Positions 7,831 through 15,303 of a DNA stretch of 19,205 nt are shown here, piece after piece. The DNA is from Firmicutes bacterium UBA1422. Its GTDB lineage: Bacteria; Bacillota; Clostridia; Peptostreptococcales; Anaerovoracaceae. The notes beneath the pieces were generated by a model. The model saw only the letters and a list, made by a program, of their open reading frames with translations. It searched no databases and had not been told where the DNA came from. Where the stretch lies: the NCBI GenBank assembly GCA_002304835.1, contig DBPK01000025.1, forward strand, positions 50,125-69,329, written 5' to 3'. Numbering within the stretch: position 1 is the first letter of the stretch; every line of letters begins with the position of its first letter. The translations under genes were made by a program, and so were the position numbers.

Positions 7831-9599
7831 AGCGTACCCCCTTCTATTTCCTCTTCATCTTCTATTTTTCGCACAGCTATACTGGCACCCTGCCTGGTAT
7901 CCGCAGCCTTAAGGAAAGCCAGAAGACCCCATGAAACAAGCATGCTGCTGCCTCCGTTTGAAACGAAGGGGAAGGTCACACCGGTAAGAGGAAAGATATC
8001 AACGGCACCGAATACGTTGAGCATGGTTTGGAATATAAACAGCGAAGTAGCTCCGCATGCGGCTATTGTATAAAAAGTGGAACGTCCTCCCATGATGGAG
8101 CGAACGGCGAATACGCCAAGAGTTATAATTGCAAGTACAGCCAGCACGGCGATTATAAGTCCCCATTCTTCGCAGAGTATGCCGAAAACAAGATCTGTAT
8201 CGGAAGCAAAAACATTATGCAACCAGCCGTCGCCGGCACCGTATCCCACAAGGCCGCCGCTGGCACCCGCCGACATGGTCCTTGTCTGCTGAAAGCCGCC
8301 CGCATCTGCATATTGCCAGGCATGCCCCCATGTGGCGAATCTTTCTGCTATATATGGCCGGAACCGGAGGACCATGAGCCCTGCAGCAAAAGCTCCTCCC
8401 GCAGTAAGGATCAGTTTTGAAAATTCACCGCTTCTCAGGAAGGAGATAACAAGATATGTCACAAAGAATATGGCAGCTGTACCGAAATCCCCCATTACTG
8501 CCAGGCATCCCAGACAGAACAGAGAAAAAAGCATGAACAGCCCCAGATTTTTCTTTTCGTAGAGTTCGTCCAATGTGGCAGAACCGATAAAAATAAAGGC
8601 TATCTTAACAAATTCGGAGGGTTGGAAAGAGAATCCTCCGATGGATACCCAGTTTGTGGCACCATAGGTCAGCGTTCCGAAAGCCAGATTCACCAGAAGG
8701 AGCAGGACGCTGGCCGCCACCAGGATCCGCCTTATAAGAAGAGTCCTTGACAGGTCTCTCAGATATATGCAAAGGCAGAAGAAAAGCACTACTCCCAGGA
8801 TTATGGTTATCAACTGTTTGCTGACTTCATTGGGAGCTGCCGTTGCGGTCACGGCCAGATTGAGTGTGCACAGAAAAAAGGCTATTACTTCCATTTCAAA
8901 ATTTGTGCTACGCATCACTTTCAGGAATGTACAGAATGCCCACATAAGAATCGTCAGTCCGGCAAAACTCAGAGGCACGGTGATGGGAAGGTCTCCACCT
9001 TCGGCAACAATTAGCTGAAGACAAAGCAGTATCTGGAATATGGTAAGGGAAAGCAGAAGGGTCCACGGTGGGAATTTACGGCTTCGTTTTTTCCGCCGAC
9101 CCAGCTCTTCCATTTTTTCCTGAAGACTTGCAGGTACCAGTACGCAGTTGACGCCCGCCAAGGAAATGGTATCTCCCGCCTTTACGGGAGTGGATCTGTA
9201 CACATGTTTTCCGTTTATCATGGATCCGCCCTTGGAGCCCAGATCATTGTAACGCCAGTTACCGTCCTCGTCTCTGCAAAGGGTCCCGTGATTTCTGGAG
9301 ACAGTAAGTATATCAACTACAACATCCGCGCTTTTGGCACGGCCTATAACATTTTCCCAGTGAGTAAGAGGGACATGACTTTCGTCGGGCAAAGCAAGAA
9401 AAGCCCATGTTTCAGGAGTGTTTTTTGCCTCCAGAAGAGAGCGTATGGACTTGAACAGAATGAAAACGGCCAGTATGACGAAAATCCATCTGGCAGCTGT
9501 AGTAAAGTATACAGCAAAAGTCGGATCTGATTGAAAAACATCGGAGATCTTTTCCATAAAAGGTTTTGATGCTTCCGAAAGTGAAGTGAATAATTCCAA
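7827..9599 (-). CDS. FHA domain - SEDS (FtsW/RodA/SpoVE) fusion protein
   Basis: A 590-residue membrane protein. An N-terminal helix (about 33-50) is followed by an FHA domain (about 64-158) with the phosphopeptide-binding residues intact: GR at 86-87, SRNH at 101-104 and NG at 129-130. After a basic linker (EELGRRKKRSRK) comes a SEDS polytopic domain (about 178-575). It carries the family segment 'GATNWVSIGGFSFQPSEFVK' and the catalytic-type Asp in TDLVF (D469), plus VSNGGSSM near the end. SEDS proteins polymerise lipid II into glycan strands. The FHA is predicted cytoplasmic and would bind phosphothreonine, pointing to control by a Ser/Thr kinase such as a PASTA kinase (inference). The start is TTG 9599, supported by AGGAGG 8 bases upstream; the next in-frame Met is 14 residues later. 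Confidence 0.92.
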   Translation of the reverse strand: MELFTSLSEASKPFMEKISDVFQSDPTFAVYFTTAARWIFVILAVFILFKSIRSLLEAKNTPETWAFLALPDESHVPLTHWENVIGRAKSADVVVDILTVSRNHGTLCRDEDGNWRYNDLGSKGGSMINGKHVYRSTPVKAGDTISLAGVNCVLVPASLQEKMEELGRRKKRSRKFPPWTLLLSLTIFQILLCLQLIVAEGGDLPITVPLSFAGLTILMWAFCTFLKVMRSTNFEMEVIAFFLCTLNLAVTATAAPNEVSKQLITIILGVVLFFCLCIYLRDLSRTLLIRRILVAASVLLLLVNLAFGTLTYGATNWVSIGGFSFQPSEFVKIAFIFIGSATLDELYEKKNLGLFMLFSLFCLGCLAVMGDFGTAAIFFVTYLVISFLRSGEFSKLILTAGGAFAAGLMVLRFRPYIAERFATWGHAWQYADAGGFQQTRTMSAGASGGLVGYGAGDGWLHNVFASDTDLVFGILCEEWGLIIAVLAVLAIITLGVFAVRSIMGGRSTFYTIAACGATSLFIFQTMLNVFGAVDIFPLTGVTFPFVSNGGSSMLVSWGLLAFLKAADTRQGASIAVRKIEDEEEIEGGTL

Positions 9600-9620
9600 C
9601 TCTATTCCCTCCTGCGCATC

Positions 9621-9629
9621 ATTATATCA
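9621..9629 (-). promoter_or_regulatory. Extended -10 promoter of the FHA-SEDS/PBP operon
   Basis: The minus strand reads TGATATAAT about 20 bases before the TTG start. That leaves a short leader with only the ribosome site. There is no convincing -35 at 17 bp, as is common for TGn-extended promoters. It is back-to-back with the plus-strand promoter of the acyltransferase operon. Confidence 0.55.
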
Positions 9630-9646
9630 TAATCATTAATAATTAG

Positions 9647-9675
9647 TTGAAAAAAGGGTGAAAAATAAATATAAT
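9647..9675 (+). promoter_or_regulatory. Promoter of the acyltransferase/acyl-CoA synthetase operon
   Basis: TTGAAA (9647-9652) and TATAAT (9670-9675) are spaced 17 bp apart. The expected transcription start near 9682 falls after the in-frame ATG at 9677, which argues for ATG 9707 as the real start. A perfect palindrome covers the predicted start site. Confidence 0.72.
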
Positions 9676-9676
9676 A

Positions 9677-9691
9677 ATGGATAATATCCAT
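9677..9691. promoter_or_regulatory. Palindromic candidate operator at the transcription start
   Basis: ATGGATA-A-TATCCAT is a perfect 7+1+7 inverted repeat starting one base after the -10 box. Its position over the initiation region suits a repressor operator; the cognate regulator is not in the window. Confidence 0.5.
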
Positions 9692-9706
9692 ATAGGGAGA
9701 ATCATT

Positions 9707-10585
9707 ATGACAAAAACAAAAAAGAGGTGGGGAGACAGAAAAGACGGGAGACGTCTAAGGGATATAGACGGGCTGCATCAGGCCATGGCGCACCTGCTGC
9801 CAAATCGCTGTGATTCAGAGATCTTCATAAAAGAAAAAATGGATGTCACGAATATTATCCGTTATATTGAAGAAAAAAAGGCGGAGGATCCGGCATCGAA
9901 ACTCAAAGCCTTCCATATTTTTGTGGCAGCTATAGCAAAGACTGTATATCACAGAGAACAGCTGAACAGATTCGTGGCGGGAAGAAGATTTTATCAGAGA
10001 AATGTAGTTTCTCTGGCATTCGTAGTTCGAAGAAAATTCAATGATGAATCGGAAGAATCCCTTCTTGTTCTTAAAACCAAGGAAGACACAAAACTTAGTG
10101 ACATCAGCCGCAAGATAACGGGAGATGTAAAGGAAATCAAAGACGGCGAAAAAGGAAACGTTGATAAAGCTTTGGACTTATTTTCCGGACTTCCAAGACC
10201 AATACAGATGATGGTGGCCAAACTGGTAAGGATACTTGATTTTTTTGGAAAAATGCCGGAGGCAATAACAAGCGGAGATACAAATTATGCTTCTGTGCTG
10301 CTGTCCAATATCGGCAGCATAAAATGTGAAGCCCCCTATCACCATCTCAACAACTACGGGACAAATTCCATCATGATAACGATCGGAGAGATAAAAAAAG
10401 AACAGGTGCCGGATAAAGACGGTATCCTTGTTATACGCGATGTGGTGGATTTCGGTATCACACTGGATGAAAGGATAGCAGACGGATTTTATTTCGCACG
10501 ATCGGTAAGGCTGCTAAAATATATTATAGAAAACCCCGTTCTGCTGGAAGAACCTTTGAGAGAGGTAGTAGAATATGAAGGTTAA
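9707..10585 (+). CDS. 2-oxoacid dehydrogenase E2-like acyltransferase domain protein, catalytic His replaced
   Basis: A 292-residue protein starting at ATG 9707, chosen because GGGAG lies 8 bases upstream. It resembles the catalytic (CAT-fold) domain of dihydrolipoyl acyltransferases but has no lipoyl or subunit-binding domain. The C-terminal motif corresponding to DHRxxDG reads D254-E255-R256-I-A-D259-G260, so Glu replaces the catalytic His while Asp and Gly remain. The central part ('NYASVLLSNIGSIKCEAPYHHLNNYGTNSIMITIGE', about 193-228) matches the E2 substrate-channel region. Stand-alone E2-like proteins next to AMP-binding enzymes occur in Clostridia. A role in acyl transfer from the neighbour's acyl-CoA, or a non-catalytic scaffold, is inference. 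It overlaps the next gene by 11 bases. Confidence 0.82.
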   Translation: MTKTKKRWGDRKDGRRLRDIDGLHQAMAHLLPNRCDSEIFIKEKMDVTNIIRYIEEKKAEDPASKLKAFHIFVAAIAKTVYHREQLNRFVAGRRFYQRNVVSLAFVVRRKFNDESEESLLVLKTKEDTKLSDISRKITGDVKEIKDGEKGNVDKALDLFSGLPRPIQMMVAKLVRILDFFGKMPEAITSGDTNYASVLLSNIGSIKCEAPYHHLNNYGTNSIMITIGEIKKEQVPDKDGILVIRDVVDFGITLDERIADGFYFARSVRLLKYIIENPVLLEEPLREVVEYEG

Positions 10586-12347
10586 AACACCATGGTACTC
10601 ATCATACAAAAATGTACCAACCCACTTGGATTATCCTGACTGTTCCATGATAGAGTACATAGAAAAAAACGCAAAAGAATATCCGGAGCTTACGGCCTAT
10701 GAATTCCTGGGAACTTCTGTGACATATGAAGAGTTCCTGATGCAAGTGCATCAATGCGCCAAGGCATTGAGAGCAACAGGGATAGAAAAGGGAGACAGAG
10801 TAACGATCTGTATGCCCAATACTCCCCAGGGAGTTATAATGTTTTATGCCGTTAATCTTATGGGGGCCGTTTCGAATATGGTACACCCGCTTTCTGCAGA
10901 AGGAGAGATAGAGTTTTTTATAAACATCTCCAAAAGCAAGGCAATACTTGTACTGGATGCATTCTATCCTAAAGTCAAAAGCATAAGAAAAAAAACGCCA
11001 TCCCTTGAGCACGTCATCGTTGCTTCCATAGCCACAGAACTTCCGGCTATAACCAAAATAGGGTTCAAGATCACAAAGGGAAGAAAGATTCCGAAGATAC
11101 CGTCAGGAGATGATTTTGTTTCATGGACTGAATTTATGTCTTCCGGTGAAAGATATATTGAAGAATATATTGCCCACAGCGGGGCAGATGACCCGGCATC
11201 CATATTATACAGCGGAGGTACCTCCGGAAAAACAAAGGGAATAGTTCTTTCAAACCTGAATTTCAATGCACTGGCCATGCAGACCGGCGCAGCCAGCGAG
11301 ACCATAGCGCCGGGTCAGAAGATGCTGGCCATAATGCCAATGTTCCATGGATTCGGCCTTGGCGTGGGCATACACACCATGTTCCAGGGCGGATGCTGCT
11401 GTCATCTGGTTCCCCAGTTCAGTGTAGAAACCTATGCAAAGTTGCTGAAAAAAGTACAGCCGAATTATATAGCCGGGGTCCCCACCATTTATGAAGCCCT
11501 TTTGCGTAATGACAATATGAAAAAAGTTGATCTGGCATGCCTTTTGGGAGTTTTTTCGGGAGGGGATTCACTTTCAATCGAATTAAAACGCAAGGTCGAC
11601 AATTTCCTCAAAGAGCATGGTGCCACCATTCAGATAAGAGAAGGATACGGACTTACCGAATGTGTCACGGCCAGTTGTCTGACGCCAAAAGATATGTATA
11701 AAGAGGGCAGCATCGGTATACCTTTCCCGGACACCTATTACAAGATAGTAAAGGCCAGCACCAAGAATGAAGTGCCATATGGAGAGGAAGGGGAGATCTG
11801 CGTAAGCGGACCATCGGTAATGATGGGATATCTGGAAGATGAATCAGAAACCGAATCGACACTGCAAAGACATGAAGACGGATTGCTTTGGCTCCATACA
11901 GGAGATCTTGGGATGATGGATCAAGAGGGCTTCGTTTATTTCAAACAGAGACTCAAGAGGATGATAATTTCATCCGGGTATTCCATATATCCGTCTCAAC
12001 TGGAGAATATAATAGATGCCAATGAAAACGTTCTTATGTCCACTGTCATTGGAGTGCCGGATCCATATAAGATGCAGAAGGTAAAGGCCTTTGTGGTCCT
12101 CAAAAAAGGCGTCAAAGAAACGGAAGAGATCAAAGAAGAAATCTACCGGCACTGTCTCAAGAACATAGCCAAATATGCTATGCCCTATGAATTTGAATAT
12201 CGTGAGAAACTTCCCCAGACTCTGGTGGGGAAAGTGGCATACACCGTTCTTGAAATGGAGGAACACGCCAAGCTCCGCCAGATGCAGGACAAAAGCAAAA
12301 AGAAAGACATCAAAGATAACAAAGACAGCAAGGAAACGAAAGATTAA
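10575..12347 (+). CDS. AMP-binding acyl-CoA synthetase (fatty acid-CoA ligase-like)
   Basis: A 590-residue member of the ANL adenylate-forming superfamily. Motifs in order: P-loop YSGGTSGKTKG (212-222), MFHGFG (256-261), GYGLTE (357-362), HTGD (441-444), the hinge/C-domain region 'FKQRLKRMIISSGYSIYP' (456-473) and the catalytic Lys K553 in LVGKV. These predict activation of a carboxylic acid with ATP to acyl-AMP and transfer to CoA. The chain-length preference cannot be read from the sequence. The C-terminal about 25 residues form a Lys/Asp/Glu-rich low-complexity tail. The gene starts inside the last codons of the E2-like gene (11-base overlap), so the two are translationally coupled and probably act on the same acyl substrate. 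Confidence 0.92.
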   Translation: MKVKTPWYSSYKNVPTHLDYPDCSMIEYIEKNAKEYPELTAYEFLGTSVTYEEFLMQVHQCAKALRATGIEKGDRVTICMPNTPQGVIMFYAVNLMGAVSNMVHPLSAEGEIEFFINISKSKAILVLDAFYPKVKSIRKKTPSLEHVIVASIATELPAITKIGFKITKGRKIPKIPSGDDFVSWTEFMSSGERYIEEYIAHSGADDPASILYSGGTSGKTKGIVLSNLNFNALAMQTGAASETIAPGQKMLAIMPMFHGFGLGVGIHTMFQGGCCCHLVPQFSVETYAKLLKKVQPNYIAGVPTIYEALLRNDNMKKVDLACLLGVFSGGDSLSIELKRKVDNFLKEHGATIQIREGYGLTECVTASCLTPKDMYKEGSIGIPFPDTYYKIVKASTKNEVPYGEEGEICVSGPSVMMGYLEDESETESTLQRHEDGLLWLHTGDLGMMDQEGFVYFKQRLKRMIISSGYSIYPSQLENIIDANENVLMSTVIGVPDPYKMQKVKAFVVLKKGVKETEEIKEEIYRHCLKNIAKYAMPYEFEYREKLPQTLVGKVAYTVLEMEEHAKLRQMQDKSKKKDIKDNKDSKETKD

Positions 12348-12351
12348 ATCG

Positions 12352-12364
12352 CCGGCGCGGCCGG
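12352..12364. terminator. Small GC hairpin between convergent genes (weak terminator candidate)
   Basis: CCGGC-GCG-GCCGG forms a 5-bp GC stem midway in the 33-bp gap between the stops at 12347 and 12381. No real T-tract follows on either strand, so termination activity is doubtful. Confidence 0.3.
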
Positions 12365-12380
12365 AAAACCCAGAAGAAAA

Positions 12381-14858
12381 TCAAATATCACATAATTTCT
12401 GCACATAGTGAACAGTAGCCATGGCGTCCCTCGCATAGAAGTGGGCGCCAATTTCTTTTGCATAGCTTTCGCTGAGGACAGCTCCGCCCACAACGAAACG
12501 GCATTTATGGTAAAGGCCTCTGTCCCTGAACAAGTCTATGGTATCTTTCATAGAAGGGGCGGTGGTGGTCATAAGAGCACTTAAGCCTATAATATTTATA
12601 TTTTCTTTTTCCGCCGCCTCTGCGATTTTCTCCGGCGGCACATCTTTCCCCAGATCCATTACTTCATAACCGTAGTTTTCCAGAAGCACTTTCACGATGT
12701 TTTTGCCTATGTCGTGTATGTCTCCTTTTACGGTGGCAAGGATCACGCGATCCTTTTTTTGCTGAACATCAGACTTCATGGCAGACTTCAAAACCGCAAA
12801 AGAACTTTGAGCCGCATCAGAACTCATCAGAAGCTGAGGCAGGAACAAACTGCCGTCTTCGAAGCCTCTGCCCACTTCATTAAGGGCAGGGACTATCTGG
12901 CTATCGATTATATCAAGAGGTTTTTTGTTTTTCAAAAGTTCCCGTGTGAGAGCAGAGGCTTTTTCCTTCAGACCTTCTTCTATGGCCTCTTTCAATGTGG
13001 AAACATCTGCGGTTTTGTTTTGCATATTTTCAAGACTGCGCTTATACGCGCCTTTGGCATCTTTGGATCCATATGCTGCGGCCATCATATTCTCTGAAAA
13101 AGGATCGATTATGCCCATATCAAGACCACGGCTCACAGCTTCTTTGTAAAAAGCAGAATTTACGGCATCCCTGTCAGGAAGTCCAAAAGAAATATTTGAA
13201 ACACCTAAAACAGTGGCTGTACCAAGTTCCTTTTTTATCATCTCCATGGCGGCCAGTGCATTCTCTCCCGCATTTTCATCTACACTTATGGTCATGGCAA
13301 GGGTGTCTATTATGATATCTTTTTTATCAATGCCGTATTCTTCAGCGGTTTCTATGATTTTTTTTGCTATGACAAGGCGGCCCTTTGGAGTTTTCGGTAT
13401 GCCGTTTTCGTCCAGTGTAAGGCCTATAACAACGCCACCGTATTTTTTAACAAGAGGAAAAATCTTTTCCATCGAATCTTTTTTGCCGTTGACGGAGTTT
13501 ATTACGGCTTTTCCGTTATATATCCTAAGAGCCTTTTCCATAGCCTCAATATCAGAAGTGTCGATTATCAGAGGAAGGGTCACAACACTTTGAACTTCCT
13601 TGATCACATGGGGAAGCAAGGTTTTTTCATCTATTTCAGGAAGGCCCACATTGATATCCAGTATGTCTGCTCCTGCGTGCTGCTGCTTCGCCGCCAGCTC
13701 TTTTATGGCGGCGGTATCTCCTGCCTTTAATGCTTCCTTCACAAGTTTGTTTCCGGTGGGGTTGATTTTCTCCCCGGCTTTTTTATGCCGGTTTAGGAGC
13801 TGTTCTCCAAGGCTGATATCTGAAGATTCGCCTTGTATGGCTCCGGCCCGGTTCTCGGGAGAGAGTCCGCTCCCGTTCCGGGGAATAAAGCCAGTCCGGT
13901 CCTTGTCACTAAAGCCGATTTGGACAGCCTGTGCATAGGAGGTCGCAAAGGTCTCATGTTTTTTTATAACGGCAGGAGGAACAACATTTTTGCAGAGCTC
14001 GATCTCCCGCCTGATATGTTCCGGAGTTGTTCCGCAGCAGCCGCCCAAAAGCCAGGCGCCGGCTTGGGCCATGGAAACAGCTTCAAGGGCATATTCTTTT
14101 GGGCCCATTGTGAAAACGGTTTCTCCGTTTATTGTTTGGGGAAGCCCGGCATTGGGGTTGGCCATCACCGGAACAGAAGCATATTTGAAAAATTCTTTAA
14201 CGATATCTTTTATCTGTGCCGGGCCGAATCCACAGTTGGTGCCGATGACATCAGCACCCAGGCCTTCCATGACAGCAACGGCAGTTTTAACATCGCCGCC
14301 GGTCAGGTATTTTTTGTTTTGTTCAAAGGTCATTGAAGCGATTACGGGAAGATTGCAGTTTTCTTTGGCGGCGAGAATTGCCGCCTTCATATCGTAAATG
14401 TCGGGCATGGTTTCTATTATGATGGCATCGGCACCTTCGTCGGCGCCGGTGCGAACAAGATCAGCAAATACTTTATAGGCATCTTCAAAACTCAATTCAC
14501 CCAGGGGCTCCAGCAAGCTGCCGGATGGACCCAGTTCCGCCGCTACAAAAACTTTATCTTTGCCTTGGATCCGGTTTGTATCCCCTGCTGTCCTGGAATT
14601 ATATTTTTCTACTGCTTCTCTCGCCAACCTTACGCCGGCGGCCATATATTTTTCATCTCTTGCTCTGAATGTATTTGATGTCAATATGTTGCATCCTGCA
14701 TCCAGAAATTTTTCGTGTATATCAAGGAGGACCCCGGGTTCTTCCAGATTCCAGAGTTCGGGAGATCTGCCGCCTTTAAGACCTGCCGTCTGAAGCATTG
14801 TGCCCAGCCCGCCATCAAAAAAAAGCAGTTCTTTTCCAAAAAGGTCTTTGATACTCAT
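12381..14858 (-). CDS. metH: MetH-type cobalamin-dependent methionine synthase lacking the reactivation domain
   Basis: An 825-residue protein starting at ATG 14858, with AGGGAGG 5 bases upstream; an in-frame ATG 7 codons earlier has no ribosome site. Domains in order: homocysteine methyltransferase (about 1-300) with zinc ligands C209 and C274/C275 (GTNCGFGP, GGCCGT); a linker; a pterin-binding methyltetrahydrofolate domain (about 350-610); the cobalamin cap helices (about 625-695); and the B12 domain (about 702-825) with D713xH715xxG718. It transfers methyl from methyltetrahydrofolate to homocysteine via cob(I)alamin. The SAM-binding reactivation domain of the about 1200-residue E. coli enzyme is absent, as is common in Clostridia. 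The 70-base leader is too short for a cobalamin or SAM-I riboswitch. Confidence 0.92.
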   Translation of the reverse strand: MSIKDLFGKELLFFDGGLGTMLQTAGLKGGRSPELWNLEEPGVLLDIHEKFLDAGCNILTSNTFRARDEKYMAAGVRLAREAVEKYNSRTAGDTNRIQGKDKVFVAAELGPSGSLLEPLGELSFEDAYKVFADLVRTGADEGADAIIIETMPDIYDMKAAILAAKENCNLPVIASMTFEQNKKYLTGGDVKTAVAVMEGLGADVIGTNCGFGPAQIKDIVKEFFKYASVPVMANPNAGLPQTINGETVFTMGPKEYALEAVSMAQAGAWLLGGCCGTTPEHIRREIELCKNVVPPAVIKKHETFATSYAQAVQIGFSDKDRTGFIPRNGSGLSPENRAGAIQGESSDISLGEQLLNRHKKAGEKINPTGNKLVKEALKAGDTAAIKELAAKQQHAGADILDINVGLPEIDEKTLLPHVIKEVQSVVTLPLIIDTSDIEAMEKALRIYNGKAVINSVNGKKDSMEKIFPLVKKYGGVVIGLTLDENGIPKTPKGRLVIAKKIIETAEEYGIDKKDIIIDTLAMTISVDENAGENALAAMEMIKKELGTATVLGVSNISFGLPDRDAVNSAFYKEAVSRGLDMGIIDPFSENMMAAAYGSKDAKGAYKRSLENMQNKTADVSTLKEAIEEGLKEKASALTRELLKNKKPLDIIDSQIVPALNEVGRGFEDGSLFLPQLLMSSDAAQSSFAVLKSAMKSDVQQKKDRVILATVKGDIHDIGKNIVKVLLENYGYEVMDLGKDVPPEKIAEAAEKENINIIGLSALMTTTAPSMKDTIDLFRDRGLYHKCRFVVGGAVLSESYAKEIGAHFYARDAMATVHYVQKLCDI

Positions 14859-14934
14859 ACGATCCTCCCTAATCAACATGATCTTTTGCTTGTGTTTTTT
14901 TTGGATATTTCTCCGGAGATCAGTAATTGAAACA

Positions 14935-14943
14935 ATTATAGCA
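14935..14943 (-). promoter_or_regulatory. Extended -10 promoter of metH
   Basis: The minus strand reads TGCTATAAT, an extended -10, about 77 bases before the metH ATG. No good -35 is seen. The leader contains a 10-bp perfect palindrome TCTCCGGAGA (14910-14919). The decamer array begins about 40 bp upstream of this promoter. Confidence 0.55.
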
Positions 14944-14980
14944 TAAAAGCTGATTTTTTGCGTTATGTGTTTACATATCG

Positions 14981-15247
14981 GTTATTACCGATTCTGGTCG
15001 GTTCTAGTCAATTATGGTCGATTCAAACAGGTTCTGTTCAGCTATGGTCGATTCAAATAGGCCCAGTTCGGCTATGGTCGATTCAAATAGGCCCTGTTCG
15101 CCTATGGTCGATTCTGATCGGCTATGACCGTTTATGATCTATCCCGGTCAATTATTTTCATTTTTGTTCAGTTATGGTTGATTCTGACCGGTTTTGATGG
15201 ATTATTACAGGTTATGGATTTTTCTGAGCGATTCTGACCGATTATGT
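14981..15247. repeat. Tandem 10-bp repeat array, about 27 units in exact register
   Basis: Every 10 bases from 14981 the sequence repeats a degenerate decamer with consensus RTTMTGRTCG, for example attctggtcg, attatggtcg, gttatggttg and attctgaccg (four times with small changes). There is no insertion or deletion across about 267 bases. T at positions 2-3 is conserved in most units, and TG at 5-6 in the majority. A higher-order 30-bp repeat lies at 15041-15070 and 15071-15100, almost identical (gctatggtcg, attcaaatag, gccc..gttcg), with a diverged copy at 15011-15040. Units tend to alternate between A and G at position 1. The array sits between the metH promoter and the tRNA-Pro region. No coding function is supported, since 10 is not a multiple of 3 and the pattern continues past stop codons. 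Confidence 0.9.
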
Positions 15248-15303
15248 TTTCAAAATAGAGATGTTTGGCAAAAAACAGGCAAAAAAACGTAAGTAATCTG
15301 AAA

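Noticed and set aside
9677..9706. ATG 9677 as the start of the E2-like gene.
   Set aside because: It lies only two bases past the -10 box, before the expected transcription start, and has no ribosome site; ATG 9707 has GGGAG 8 bases upstream.
13833..14336. Plus-strand open frames opposite metH (up to 167 codons).
   Set aside because: They lie antisense to a fully conserved metH, without ribosome sites or recognisable domains.
12381..14858. metH as a truncated pseudogene, because it lacks the SAM-binding domain.
   Set aside because: All other domains and ligands are intact, there is no frameshift, and the protein ends neatly after the B12 domain as in other clostridial MetH-like enzymes.
14859..14940. 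Cobalamin or SAM riboswitch upstream of metH.
   Set aside because: The predicted leader is only about 70 bases and contains just one 10-bp palindrome; conserved riboswitch cores are not visible.
14967..15137. A 56-codon open frame through the first half of the decamer array, giving a repeated peptide (LWSIQIGPV-like, period 10 residues).
   Set aside because: It starts at a GTG without a ribosome site, and the 10-bp pattern continues unchanged beyond the stop. The open frame is best explained as a by-product of the repeat, although it would be easy to test by ribosome profiling.
14981..15247. CRISPR array.
   Set aside because: Units are only 10 bp, contiguous and without unique spacers, and no cas gene is present.
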